From Swingsia samuiensis (GTDB lineage: Bacteria > Pseudomonadota > Alphaproteobacteria > Acetobacterales > Acetobacteraceae), in assembly GCF_006542355.1 (NCBI RefSeq), contig NZ_CP038141.1:1301001-1365000 (forward strand): a stretch of 64,000 nt of DNA, in the 5' to 3' direction. The notes beneath the pieces were generated by a model that had not been told where the DNA came from, did no database searches, and saw nothing but the letters and a program-made list of their open reading frames with translations. This document shows positions 1 through 9,015 of this stretch, in pieces (within the stretch, counting starts at the first letter, position 1; each line of letters begins with the position of its first letter). Position numbers and translations under genes: made by a program.

Positions 1-4
1 AATC

Positions 5-196
5 ATGGGTATGGCCAGACGTGTGAAAGCATATATTCCACACTGGCCATGGCATGAAATATTTGGTTTTTGTGTTGCTATTCTGTTTGTCGTTATTCTG
101 TCTGTTATTGGCATAAAGGCTTTAATTCTCGCTGGTAAAGCGCATTTGCCGCAAAAAGAGCTATCATCATTGTTACAGATTTTGCATGCCCTTTAA
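5..196 (+). CDS. Small single-pass membrane protein, unknown function
   Basis: This frame encodes 63 residues with one hydrophobic stretch at about residues 20-45 preceded by a basic N-terminus, so it probably sits in the inner membrane. I do not recognise a family. It ends 11 bases inside the start of the following peptide transporter, which suggests translational coupling. The frame remains open to the left window edge, so the true start may lie upstream and the protein may be longer. Confidence 0.4.
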   Translation: MGMARRVKAYIPHWPWHEIFGFCVAILFVVILSVIGIKALILAGKAHLPQKELSSLLQILHAL

Positions 197-1682
197 TCCA
201 TCCCCCCCCTCTGTTCCTGTAGTAGGCGTAAAAAGACGTAAAGCTTTTGCAGTGGTGTTAGCCATCGAACTATGGGAGCGGTTCGGGTATTACGGAATGC
301 AGGCCGTCCTGACGCTGTTTATGATTCAGCAACTGCATATGGCAGATTCTGCGGCTAATTTGATGTTGGGTGCATTTGCTGTTTTAACATATACATCGCC
401 AGTAATCGGTGGGTTACTTGGTGATCGTGTTATTGGAACGCGGCGCACGATGGTGAGTGGCGCTGTATTGCTTGCCATTGGTTATGCACTCTTATCCATT
501 TCATTGCATTCGCAATCATTATTACTCTTTGCTATGGCATTGATTGCAACAGGGAACGGACTGTTTAAACCGAATGCAGGCAATCTTGTAAGGCGTATCT
601 ACGAGGGTGATAATGCGGCTTTAGACGCAGCTTTTACTCTGTACTATATGGCTGTTAATGTTGGCTCGACTGTCTCGATGTTATTAACACCATGGTTGCA
701 GCTTCGTTATGGTGCGTCTGTTGCTTTTGCAACGAGTTCTATAGGGCTAGTTGTTGGCTTAATTTACTATGTATTAAAATCACATAGGCTAAATTATATT
801 TCCAGTGCTTTAGAACGAAGACCTATTTCTTTAGGGCGTATTGGACTGATCTGTTTAGGGCTTTTGTTCCTAACCTGTTTAAATGCACTGGTTTTAGGGA
901 GTAATGGATTAGCGAAGATTTGTATTTTTGTCTCTGGTCTGTCTTTAATATTTTCGTGGATTTTTTTGTATTTTCGTTCTGAGGAAAAAGAACGGGCAGG
1001 CTTACTTCTGACGTACTTATTATGCCTGCAGGGGACTATTTATCTAGTATTTTATCAGCAAATGATCACATCGCTGACCCTATTTGCGCTGCGTGATGTG
1101 GATGGTGATTTTAGAATAGGTGGCTTCACGTTATGGCACTTGTCTGCCGGCCAGTTTCAAGCCCTTAATCCAATTTGGATTATGGTTCTGAGCCCTCTAT
1201 TAGCAAAGCTATATAATAAACAAGGCCGTAATGGCACGGATTTTTCATTAGCCCGTAAGATGTTGATTGGGTATGTCTGTGTTGCATGTTCATTTGCAAT
1301 CTGGTGGTGGGCTGCTGCAACAACTCATGATTTGGTTTCTTCATGGGTTATGCTGGTAGGATATGGTTTTTTATCCTTTGCTGAGCTTTTAACGAACGGC
1401 TTGGGTTTAGCGATAGTCGCACGTTATACTCCAGCTCGTTTGAGTGGCTTTATGATGGGTGCACTTTACCTGCTTTGGGGTATTGCGATGTATACAGGAA
1501 GTATTATCGCCAATCATGCGGCTATGACCAATGATGCGTCTCTTTCTATAGGCCGGGCGCTTTATACAGGTCTTTTTCGTGGCTTGTGTGAAGCAGCAGT
1601 CGGTATTGTGTTTGTTCTTTTATGCTTAGAGCCTTTAACGCGGCGCTGGGATCGTTTGCATACGATGTTATCTAAAAGTTAA
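186..1682 (+). CDS. POT/PTR-family proton-dependent peptide transporter
   Basis: This is an integral inner-membrane symporter of the proton-dependent oligopeptide transporter family, which imports di- and tripeptides with protons. The family signature ExxERFxYY is present at the N-terminus as ELWERFGYYG (around residues 28-37), where the charged residues couple protons. The 498 residues fit the usual length and contain many hydrophobic segments. A helix containing GNGLFKPNAG, typical of the family, lies near residue 125. The start overlaps the small upstream membrane-protein gene by 11 bases and no strong ribosome site is visible, so coupled translation is likely. Substrate specificity cannot be read from the sequence. 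Confidence 0.9.
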   Translation: MPFNPSPPSVPVVGVKRRKAFAVVLAIELWERFGYYGMQAVLTLFMIQQLHMADSAANLMLGAFAVLTYTSPVIGGLLGDRVIGTRRTMVSGAVLLAIGYALLSISLHSQSLLLFAMALIATGNGLFKPNAGNLVRRIYEGDNAALDAAFTLYYMAVNVGSTVSMLLTPWLQLRYGASVAFATSSIGLVVGLIYYVLKSHRLNYISSALERRPISLGRIGLICLGLLFLTCLNALVLGSNGLAKICIFVSGLSLIFSWIFLYFRSEEKERAGLLLTYLLCLQGTIYLVFYQQMITSLTLFALRDVDGDFRIGGFTLWHLSAGQFQALNPIWIMVLSPLLAKLYNKQGRNGTDFSLARKMLIGYVCVACSFAIWWWAAATTHDLVSSWVMLVGYGFLSFAELLTNGLGLAIVARYTPARLSGFMMGALYLLWGIAMYTGSIIANHAAMTNDASLSIGRALYTGLFRGLCEAAVGIVFVLLCLEPLTRRWDRLHTMLSKS

Positions 1683-1881
1683 GTGGGCTATGAAGTGTGT
1701 CCTTTTGGTAATAAATTGGACAGGAAAATCGCGAAAAAGAGATAATTTGTTGTAAAATTCCTCTAGTTTATATTAGAAAATATCCATCTTTCTTACGGTC
1801 TCAGTTGGGAATGAAAGCGTTCCTTGATTGAGAAAATTTAATGAATTATAACGATGATGAGCCTAGAGGATAAAAATATTC

Positions 1882-3558
1882 ATGCCGAAATTGAATAGTG
1901 CCGGGCTAAAGTTACTTAGCATTCTCCTTATGAGTACGACACTTTCTGAAGGTCATCATGCATATGCTCAAGTTTTGTCGGGAGCGCAGGATTCTTCTTC
2001 TGGGCAGAATGCATCTATGTATAAACAATACATGGACCGGTTGCCGATAGGGAACCGTCAGTCAGGTGTCCGTTTAAAGCCGCTGCAAGGCGAAACGTTT
2101 GAAGCTGAAAAAATAAAGGCGATGGATGATGCTGAATATCATCTTTACGAACGCAAATTATACACGGTCGGAAGCCCGGTTATTCGGACACAGTCTCAGC
2201 CTGATGTGCTAGGCGTTGTTAAAAAAAATCAAGCTCAACAAGCAAGCCTCATTTCAGATACAACCGAAAAACACTTCTTTCCTGCAAGTTTTCATGACTG
2301 GCTCACTCAAAGCACCATGACAGGAGATTGGGGTGGTTTGAGAACACGTCTGACAGATATGGGTATTAATATTGGTGGACGTTTCTTGCAGGATACCTCA
2401 GGAAATCCGCGGGGCGGAAAAGCAAAAACGACGCGTTATGCTGATGAATTTGGTTTGAACATTGATTTTGATTTGAAAAAACTAACCGGTTATAAAATTG
2501 GTTATATCCATTTCTCTAGTACATCCCGTCAGGGACTGGGTATTGGAGCTAAGTTACCTGCTCTTGATAGCCCTCAGGAAATCTTTGGTTCAGGTGAGAC
2601 GGTGCGTTTGACACGTCTTTCTTGGGAAATGAAGTGGAACCAATACGTTGCAACCGAGGTTGGTGAAATCAATACAGAAAATGATTTTGAACAAGGATCA
2701 ACCTACTGGGGAATGAACGCGTACTGTCAATTCCAGTCTAACGCCATTTGCGGTATGCCCCAATCAATCGCGATGAACTCAGGGTATGGATATTATCCAA
2801 CGGCTCACCCTGGAGCATGGGTAAAGTTTTACCCTGCCGGGAATGATCATTATCTGGTTCAGTTTGGTGTTTACTCGGTCGATCCTACAATTTCCAACAC
2901 GCATAATGGTTGGAAAATGAATCTTCACGGCACAACGGGAACATATCTTCCATTCCAGTTAGGCTGGCACCAAGGCGGCGCGAATGACTATAGCGGTCCT
3001 TTGCAGACGAATATTAAGGTTGGTGGATATTGGGACACGTCAGAAGTTAAAGATGTTTATTCCCAGTTAGGGACGTTCGAAGTTCCTCAGCAATATTTGG
3101 TGTCGGCTCCATCTCAAAAAGTAAGAGGCCGTTTTGGTGGATGGGTTCAGGCTGATCGCATGTTAGAACGCGATAAGAGAGATCCAAGCCGTGGAACTTC
3201 TGTTTTTGGTTCTTTTACGTGGGGAGACCCACGTACGTCTGTCGCTCCGTATTTTATTACTTGGGGGGTAACGCGGAAGGGGACTTTTGCGTCCCGTCCT
3301 AATGATACTTTTAGTATTGGTATGAAAATGTTGTGGGTGAATCCAAAGTTAACCATTTGGGCACGCCAAATGCAGGAGGCCGGTGCAAAAGGTCTTTACA
3401 AACCTTCAGGAGAGCATGCGCTGGAAATGAATTATGGTTGGCGTCCTACTCCATGGCTGATGGTTAGACCTGGGGTGCAGTATATTTGGAATACTGGGGG
3501 AACCAAAAAATATAATAACCCTGTGATATTAGATTTAGAAACAGGGATTACGTTCTAA
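1882..3558 (+). CDS. OprB-family carbohydrate-selective outer-membrane porin
   Basis: This encodes a 558-residue outer-membrane beta-barrel of the OprB family, which lets sugars and polyols diffuse through the outer membrane. A signal peptide covers about residues 1-29, ending near AYAQ. A polar stretch to residue 140 precedes the barrel, which begins with the typical TGDWGGLRTRL motif. The protein ends in an aromatic residue (GITF), as expected for BAM-dependent insertion. A second OprB gene lies convergently just downstream and shares its terminator. In acetic acid bacteria such porins are thought to supply substrates to periplasmic dehydrogenases; that role is inferred here. Confidence 0.9.
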   Translation: MPKLNSAGLKLLSILLMSTTLSEGHHAYAQVLSGAQDSSSGQNASMYKQYMDRLPIGNRQSGVRLKPLQGETFEAEKIKAMDDAEYHLYERKLYTVGSPVIRTQSQPDVLGVVKKNQAQQASLISDTTEKHFFPASFHDWLTQSTMTGDWGGLRTRLTDMGINIGGRFLQDTSGNPRGGKAKTTRYADEFGLNIDFDLKKLTGYKIGYIHFSSTSRQGLGIGAKLPALDSPQEIFGSGETVRLTRLSWEMKWNQYVATEVGEINTENDFEQGSTYWGMNAYCQFQSNAICGMPQSIAMNSGYGYYPTAHPGAWVKFYPAGNDHYLVQFGVYSVDPTISNTHNGWKMNLHGTTGTYLPFQLGWHQGGANDYSGPLQTNIKVGGYWDTSEVKDVYSQLGTFEVPQQYLVSAPSQKVRGRFGGWVQADRMLERDKRDPSRGTSVFGSFTWGDPRTSVAPYFITWGVTRKGTFASRPNDTFSIGMKMLWVNPKLTIWARQMQEAGAKGLYKPSGEHALEMNYGWRPTPWLMVRPGVQYIWNTGGTKKYNNPVILDLETGITF

Positions 3559-3585
3559 TCCGGTAGATATAAAGGTAATAAAAAA

Positions 3586-3612
3586 GGCGGCATATAAGCC
3601 GCCTTTTTTATT
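3586..3612. terminator. Bidirectional intrinsic terminator between convergent porin genes
   Basis: The hairpin pairs GGCGGC (3586-3591) with GCCGCC (3598-3603) around a six-base loop, followed by a T-run on the plus strand and preceded by an A-run that acts as a T-run for the minus strand. It lies between the two convergent OprB genes and can end both transcripts. Confidence 0.85.
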
Positions 3613-3628
3613 AGGAAGAATAATAAAC

Positions 3629-5227
3629 TTAAAGAACGACAGACAACTGAACGCCAAGAACAGCGGCATCTTTAAATGTTGTGGTTGCGCTTGGACGTTG
3701 GATATATTGAAAGTCTGGTTGAATATTCAACGCACGGGCTACATGGGCGCTATAGAAAAGCTCGTAAACGTTCTCGTGGCTCTGCACACCGTATACGCTA
3801 CCCCATTGGTTGTTTTGGAAGGGGAGATGAAGAGCAAGAGAAGATTCTTGTTGAAGAGCAGCGGTTCGGCTCATATCGAAATGTTGCCACATCATACCAA
3901 CTGTATCGAGGGGGCGTCCCCAATCGGTACCCGTATCAAGTAAGCCAACCCACGTGTGATCTCGCATCGCAACGGTTTTTCCGTCGCTATACATGGCTCC
4001 AGCAAGGGCAATGAGACCGTTTGTATCTCCTGCACCATGACGCCAGATCATTTGGTCCATAATGAGCCAAGTACTATTCATTCCTGCTTGATAACGCTGT
4101 GCAAGGCCTGTTGCTTGCCAAGAGTTGCCGTTAATATCTTCGTAAAGGTTGGGATAGCTGGAATTGTCGTAGGAATAGCCTAATTTGTAATGGCCAATAA
4201 GTTTCTTTTTCCCAAAAGAAGGGATCCAGCCAATTTCTACCGGAGTAGAAAACTTGCCAAGGCCAGATTGCGCCCATGACCATCCTGAAATGCCACCAGT
4301 ATATTCATGAGGGCTTACTGCAAAAAGACCACTCATAATGTAAGTATTATGGGTAGGCATAACACGCGCAACGGCGCCCAAGTTACCAGAAGGCCAGTCT
4401 TTATTTCCTGAAGTGTATTTATTGGGAGCAGGGTTTCCGCAAATAGCCACGTTCATAAAGTCACAGAACATGGGGGAGGAGGCAAAGAACGTTCCAACAG
4501 GGATCCAGCCTGCGTTAAGATCTAGTCGATTATGGAAAAAACTTTTTTCAGCATACATGGCGACAAGATGGGCAATGACGTTGCCTCGGGCACCATAAAT
4601 TTCTTGTGTGGCGGCAAGAGAGTCCCCAAATTGTTGAGAAACGCTCCGTCCATGCCCGTTAACGATAATCGTGTGGGTCCAGAAATCCTTAATACCAGCC
4701 AATTTATTCCAGTCGAGATCAAGCTCTAACCCAACTTGCCCGGTATTCGTATAAGTCCGTTGTCTGCCGCCTGTAATATTTCCAGCAAATTCTTCGTTAA
4801 TCGAAAGGAGTAATTGTATGCCGTGTTTCATAAGCCACGGTTGAACGCCTCCCCAGTTTCCAAAGAAATGTTGAGATTCCAGAGAGGGAGCCGCGGTGGT
4901 TTGATCGAGCAGCTTATCTGTAGAGGCGGAACTATGTACTGAGTTAATATTATTAATAGCAATGGGTGTAGGCGCAGCAATCAGGTGAGCAGGAGTATGC
5001 CTCACAAGAGGAGACGATAAAGAGCGTGATTTAATATGGTGGATTAAAGGTTGATGATTAATTGGATGAGAATAAGTCCGTGTAGGTGTTTTGATTTTGG
5101 AGTGGGGCGTAGAATGCGGAGAAGTACGGATTGTTGCTCCATAAGCATAACTTGAAGAAAGAACGGACGCATAGAGGAGACTTAAGATAGCTTTGCGCAA
5201 GTTTTTATTTTTGAGCCTGTGTGTCAT
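3629..5227 (-). CDS. OprB-family carbohydrate-selective porin with His/Pro-rich N-terminal linker
   Basis: This is a second 532-residue OprB-type porin. A signal peptide covers about residues 1-30 (ending near AYGA). Residues of roughly 32-100 form an unusual low-complexity linker rich in histidine, proline, serine and threonine. The barrel starts with the family motif FFGNWGGVQPWL near residue 120 and ends in SVVL. It diverges clearly from the porin at 1882-3558, so the two are old paralogues rather than a recent duplication. The linker is longer than expected for a porin and could bind metal or span the periplasm; that is speculation. Confidence 0.85.
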   Translation of the reverse strand: MTHRLKNKNLRKAILSLLYASVLSSSYAYGATIRTSPHSTPHSKIKTPTRTYSHPINHQPLIHHIKSRSLSSPLVRHTPAHLIAAPTPIAINNINSVHSSASTDKLLDQTTAAPSLESQHFFGNWGGVQPWLMKHGIQLLLSINEEFAGNITGGRQRTYTNTGQVGLELDLDWNKLAGIKDFWTHTIIVNGHGRSVSQQFGDSLAATQEIYGARGNVIAHLVAMYAEKSFFHNRLDLNAGWIPVGTFFASSPMFCDFMNVAICGNPAPNKYTSGNKDWPSGNLGAVARVMPTHNTYIMSGLFAVSPHEYTGGISGWSWAQSGLGKFSTPVEIGWIPSFGKKKLIGHYKLGYSYDNSSYPNLYEDINGNSWQATGLAQRYQAGMNSTWLIMDQMIWRHGAGDTNGLIALAGAMYSDGKTVAMRDHTWVGLLDTGTDWGRPLDTVGMMWQHFDMSRTAALQQESSLALHLPFQNNQWGSVYGVQSHENVYELFYSAHVARALNIQPDFQYIQRPSATTTFKDAAVLGVQLSVVL

Positions 5228-5376
5228 TGAGGAACTGAACCATGGGATTTTATGAGAGATATTAACGAAGTTGGTTGTTTTTATTTTATAAAATCAGGAT
5301 AAAAATGGGAAGTAATAAATTTCAGAAAGTTAATATTTTGGAAATATATAAATAATAATGAACGCAGGGGTTTAAT

Positions 5377-5934
5377 TTAAAGGAAAAGAGACGTTATGTC
5401 GTGAGGGGCAAGGGTAAATGGTAGATAAAGAGGGTGTTCAGGTCTTCCATGTTTACTTAGTCTTAGAGTGCTAACGCTTATATTATGCTTTACAAGCATA
5501 GATGCTACAGATGGCCCGCGGCTATGAAGTACTTTTGCTTGAGGGGATCCGTACGCTAAAATGACTAAATTGGCTTCTTGAGCCATTTTTAGAATATGTT
5601 TGTCATTATCTGGCCCGATTGGGTCATTTACTTCAAGCAAACGTTTTTGATCCGTGCAGCGATAAGCAAAACTATTGCCAATTAAGATACTGCCAAACCC
5701 CCATGATCGAGCATATCTTTGACATTTTGCGACCGTTCGATCATCCCCAAATTCAGTCGCTACCGATGGGTTCATCATGAGCCACATTACCGTTGGTTGA
5801 GAGGGATCCCACACGCGATGAAGACGGTAGCGGTAGCAATCATTTGTCCCTCCATAAATGGCGGTACTTTGCACGTCCTCCGATAACTGTAAGGGACGAG
5901 CTTCTCCGACATTATGTGGAGGTGAGGAACCCAT
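5377..5934 (-). CDS. DUF1643 domain protein
   Basis: The 185-residue product carries the DUF1643 signature: a YRYRLHRVW segment, then MWLMMNPSVAT with a following DDRTVAKCQRYA, a GFGSILIGNSFAYR segment and LVILAYGSP. The biochemical role of this family is not established. It is soluble, without a signal peptide. The gene starts 5 bases after the stop of the peroxiredoxin gene on the same strand, so the two are probably co-transcribed. No clear ribosome site precedes the chosen ATG, consistent with coupling to the upstream gene. Confidence 0.75.
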   Translation of the reverse strand: MGSSPPHNVGEARPLQLSEDVQSTAIYGGTNDCYRYRLHRVWDPSQPTVMWLMMNPSVATEFGDDRTVAKCQRYARSWGFGSILIGNSFAYRCTDQKRLLEVNDPIGPDNDKHILKMAQEANLVILAYGSPQAKVLHSRGPSVASMLVKHNISVSTLRLSKHGRPEHPLYLPFTLAPHDITSLFL

Positions 5935-5939
5935 AGTGT

Positions 5940-6494
5940 TTAGTGTTTATGCTCGAGCGATTTAAGGGCTTGGAGTATTTTTTCAACATGCTCATCGGGG
6001 GACATCGCAGCATAGGAAAAAGCAATCCGACCATTAGGCATAATAATATAGGACGTGCGGCTTGAAGTATTCTGTAACGGTTGCTTCGCCTTGTAAGCGT
6101 TTGTGATCTTGCCGTTTGGATCAGCTGCAACAGCAAAAGCATTCCGGCATTCACTCACGGAAAAACGCACCAGTTTCGACAGCGGGTCCATGGAGATGCC
6201 GATCACCGTTGCGTTTAAGGCCTTAAAATCAGGAATCGCGCCAGCAAATTCATGGGCCTCAATAGTGCATCCCGGAGTGAAAGCAGCAGGATAGAAATAT
6301 AGGACAACAGGGCCCTTTTTAAGAGCGCTTGCTAAATGGTATGAAAAAACATGTCCACCGAGGCTTGCTTGCGCTGTAAAGTCAGGCGCTTTTGCACCAT
6401 TATCAAGCGCAGCAAAAGCTGGCGTGTTCAGGGAGAAAATACACCCTAAAAATAAAGCCGATAAAACAGAACGTATGTTGGTTTTCACGATCAA
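5940..6494 (-). CDS. Exported peroxiredoxin (AhpC/TSA, PrxQ/BCP-like)
   Basis: This is a 184-residue thiol peroxidase that would reduce hydroperoxides in the periplasm. An N-terminal signal peptide (about residues 1-28, ending AFAA) is clear. The active-site motif PxxxTxxC appears as PAAFTPGC, with the peroxidatic cysteine in an FYPAAFTPGCT context. In PrxQ enzymes a resolving cysteine normally follows five residues later, but here that position is histidine (GCTIEAHEF). The only later cysteine is in SVSECRNAF, so recycling may be one-Cys or use a distant cysteine. It forms an operon with the DUF1643 gene. Confidence 0.85.
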   Translation of the reverse strand: MIVKTNIRSVLSALFLGCIFSLNTPAFAALDNGAKAPDFTAQASLGGHVFSYHLASALKKGPVVLYFYPAAFTPGCTIEAHEFAGAIPDFKALNATVIGISMDPLSKLVRFSVSECRNAFAVAADPNGKITNAYKAKQPLQNTSSRTSYIIMPNGRIAFSYAAMSPDEHVEKILQALKSLEHKH

Positions 6495-6497
6495 AGT

Positions 6498-7946
6498 TTA
6501 TTCAGCTCCTGGAGGAACAACAATGCAGGGCGAGCCATGCGCTAAGTGACGGCAGGCCGCGACAGCATTTTCGTGGGAAAGGCCAGATAAACGTGCACGG
6601 TAAAGATGATTTTTACCAACACGAACATTAACAATCTGTGCTCGAGAAGAGGCGAGTAGGCTGCCTCCATGTGCATGTGCGGAAGAGGCAGCACTCGCTG
6701 CTTGGCGTGCATTTGAGAAAGCCCCAACCTGAATAGCCCAGTTATGTGGCTCTGATGAGACGGGGGAGCTAACCCTCTGCCGTGCAACAGGAGTTGGCAT
6801 TCTATATTCGACATGCCTTGAGGCAGGGGCAAGAGCCATAATGGGTTGCGGTTTTAGGTGATGCCCGATTGGAATTTCTTGCGCTGTAACATTGTTATCT
6901 TCGTCATTAAAACTAGCGGCTTCTTCTGGAATGGGTTGTGAGGTTGTATCAGCGGAGGGCTGAATTCCTCGTGCTGCCCAAGCAGAACTCACATTGCTTG
7001 GGGTAGTAACAGCCGGTGTTGGGGAAACTAAGCCTCGGGAGGCCCAAGCAGAACTGACGCTGCTCTTACTTGAAGCGATAGGAGTAGATGATGCTATCCC
7101 CCTTGAAGCCCACGCAGAGCTGACAGAACTTGGGGAAGGGGAGTAATTATCGTCACTGACGGCTTCTGCGGGAGGTGTATAGCTACTGGAAGCTGTTTTT
7201 TGAGCCCAAGCAGAACTAACAGAGTTGTTGCCATAGCTTACAGGCGTCGAGTTGTCTGCAAGCTGGACTTGAGCGTTAGGATCATGCTGTGAAACAAGCA
7301 GGTCCGCATCTGAGCGGTTATGAGGATAGTAACCAACAATATGTGGCCCAATAGCAGCAACATAGCGTCTGGTTTCGCGTGGAAGGGGACGTCCACGACG
7401 TAAATAACTATCAAGACTGCCAGGGCCATCGTTATAGGCGGCTAAGAACCCTGGAGAGCCGTATATATTATACATTTGGCGGATATACGCGGTGCCCGCG
7501 AGAATATTGTCATGCGGATCATAAGGATCATCGCCAAGGTTATATTGCTGGCGCATATCGTCATATGTAGGGGGCATAAGCTGAAGTAGCCCCATAGCTC
7601 CGGGAACGGATGTAATAAAATTACCGTCTCGATCGAACAAATGACCGCCCGATTCTTGTCTCATGACGGCCCTGATCCATTGAGTAGGAACATCAAAGCG
7701 GTCAGAAGCTTCTTGTATATATGGTCCCCATGGATCTTCAGGTGGACCAGGAGGGGCATAATATGATTTTGCGTGCGCGCGATAATTCGCAGCTTCTTGT
7801 GTAACTGGTACCTGAGAGTAACTTCCGCCTTGTCCAGGGGTACTGGCACAGGCTGCAAGAAGACCAATAAGACCCAACGCACAACTGGAACGCAAAAGAG
7901 CGAAAGAACGGAGGGAAGATTGGAGAGGAGCAGCAATACAAGACAT
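6498..7946 (-). CDS. Lytic transglycosylase lipoprotein with SSAWA repeats and C-terminal SPOR domain
   Basis: This 482-residue protein should cleave peptidoglycan glycan strands. The start at 7946 was chosen because it gives a lipoprotein signal with lipobox LLAAC (Cys33); the longer frame to 8165 would run into the divergent ABC gene. A GH23/SLT domain follows (about residues 75-190), with the catalytic glutamate in RQESGG, then GAMGLLQLMP and FLAAYNDGPG. A low-complexity linker holds four VSSAWA repeats (about residues 243-325). The C-terminus is a SPOR domain (WAIQVGAFSN, ending near residue 480) that binds denuded glycan at division sites. This architecture resembles RlpA/SPOR hydrolases functionally, but the catalytic domain is SLT. 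Confidence 0.9.
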   Translation of the reverse strand: MSCIAAPLQSSLRSFALLRSSCALGLIGLLAACASTPGQGGSYSQVPVTQEAANYRAHAKSYYAPPGPPEDPWGPYIQEASDRFDVPTQWIRAVMRQESGGHLFDRDGNFITSVPGAMGLLQLMPPTYDDMRQQYNLGDDPYDPHDNILAGTAYIRQMYNIYGSPGFLAAYNDGPGSLDSYLRRGRPLPRETRRYVAAIGPHIVGYYPHNRSDADLLVSQHDPNAQVQLADNSTPVSYGNNSVSSAWAQKTASSSYTPPAEAVSDDNYSPSPSSVSSAWASRGIASSTPIASSKSSVSSAWASRGLVSPTPAVTTPSNVSSAWAARGIQPSADTTSQPIPEEAASFNDEDNNVTAQEIPIGHHLKPQPIMALAPASRHVEYRMPTPVARQRVSSPVSSEPHNWAIQVGAFSNARQAASAASSAHAHGGSLLASSRAQIVNVRVGKNHLYRARLSGLSHENAVAACRHLAHGSPCIVVPPGAE

Positions 7947-8141
7947 TAAAGGAAGATACCTGCAAGAGAAGACTATCGCAATCATAAAAATATATATAAT
8001 GATTGAGGCAAAACTAGGAAAAATCTTTATTTTATTCAGGTGTACAGACCAACATTCCATAATTTTACAAACTCTTAAAACGTTGAAAACGTAAGAGGTT
8101 GCAACGGTTAGCGATGAAGGTTGGGGGTAGAACGGGTGAAT

Positions 8142-9014
8142 ATGTTGTCTTCTGATTCCATGCAAAGAAATTCAAATATTCAACCTGATCCTGTTTTTAA
8201 AACACAATCCAAGCAAGTTCATATAAGCGCGACAAAGCGAGCATTGGATGATTGTCGTGAAGCGTTAAAGCTGTGGCGTTTAGGTTTTTTGTTGGGGTGG
8301 CTTGATATAAAACTACGCTATCGAGGATCGGCTTTGGGGCCTTTTTGGCTAACCATTACATCTGCCATGATGGTTGGTTCTATGGGTATTTTATATGGCC
8401 GCTTATTTGGGCAGGACTTAAGGTCTTACTTGCCGTTTCTTGCTCTGTCTTTAACCTGTTGGCAGGCGGGGATAGCAAGCATGATTCATGAATCATGTAA
8501 TTGCTTCTTGGAGGCTGACAGTATGATTCGCTCTAGTCGTTTGCCTTTTATGTTACAGGCCATACGAACAGTGGTAAGAAATGCGATTGTTTTTGGGCAT
8601 AATATTATTGTGCCGATTGTGGTTTTTTTAATTTATGGTGTCTGGCCTGGACTAACAGCATTATGGGCAATTCCGGGATTGTTGCTTTGGGTTGTTTTAG
8701 GGGGGGCGTGTTGTATGCTCTTGGGGGTTGTCTGTGCTCGATTTAGAGATGTCCCTCCCATTGTCGGTGCGTTATTACAGGTTATTTTTTATATTACCCC
8801 TGTAATTTGGATGCCTGCCCAATTGCAGGGAAAAGCACATTGGCTGCTTTTTAATCCGTTTTATGCTTTGCTAGAAATTGTAAGAGCCCCTCTTTTGGGT
8901 GAAACTCCATCACTTGATGTGTGGCTCATTTCGTTGGGTGTCGGTTTGGTATTTTGTGTGATGGCAGCCGCTGTATTCGTGCGTACTCGTGCGCGTCTAG
9001 TTTTTTGGATTTGA
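8142..9014 (+). CDS. ABC-2 type permease, polysaccharide exporter (Wzm/KpsM-like)
   Basis: This is the membrane subunit of an ABC exporter of the polysaccharide/polyol-phosphate class, with about six hydrophobic segments over 290 residues. The family motif region around ELAKLWRLGF-like DIKLRYRGSALGPFW is present near residue 55, and PVIWMP plus FNPFYALLEIVRAPLLG mark the conserved C-terminal half. The ATPase gene begins one base after its stop. Three starts are possible: TTG 8121, GTG 8136 (a GGGGG sits 8 bases upstream) and ATG 8142; I chose the ATG conservatively. No glycan biosynthesis genes adjoin it, so the cargo is unknown. Confidence 0.85.
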   Translation: MLSSDSMQRNSNIQPDPVFKTQSKQVHISATKRALDDCREALKLWRLGFLLGWLDIKLRYRGSALGPFWLTITSAMMVGSMGILYGRLFGQDLRSYLPFLALSLTCWQAGIASMIHESCNCFLEADSMIRSSRLPFMLQAIRTVVRNAIVFGHNIIVPIVVFLIYGVWPGLTALWAIPGLLLWVVLGGACCMLLGVVCARFRDVPPIVGALLQVIFYITPVIWMPAQLQGKAHWLLFNPFYALLEIVRAPLLGETPSLDVWLISLGVGLVFCVMAAAVFVRTRARLVFWI

Positions 9015-9015
9015 G

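Noticed and set aside
3676..4014. Open frames antisense to the second porin (also 3698-3943 and 3956-4183)
   Set aside because: They are mirror frames of a clear OprB gene with no own signals or known motifs.
6966..7220. Repeats in the transglycosylase gene as a possible CRISPR array
   Set aside because: The repeats are in frame, differ in spacing and code for a protein linker; no CRISPR-like direct repeats or cas genes are in the window.
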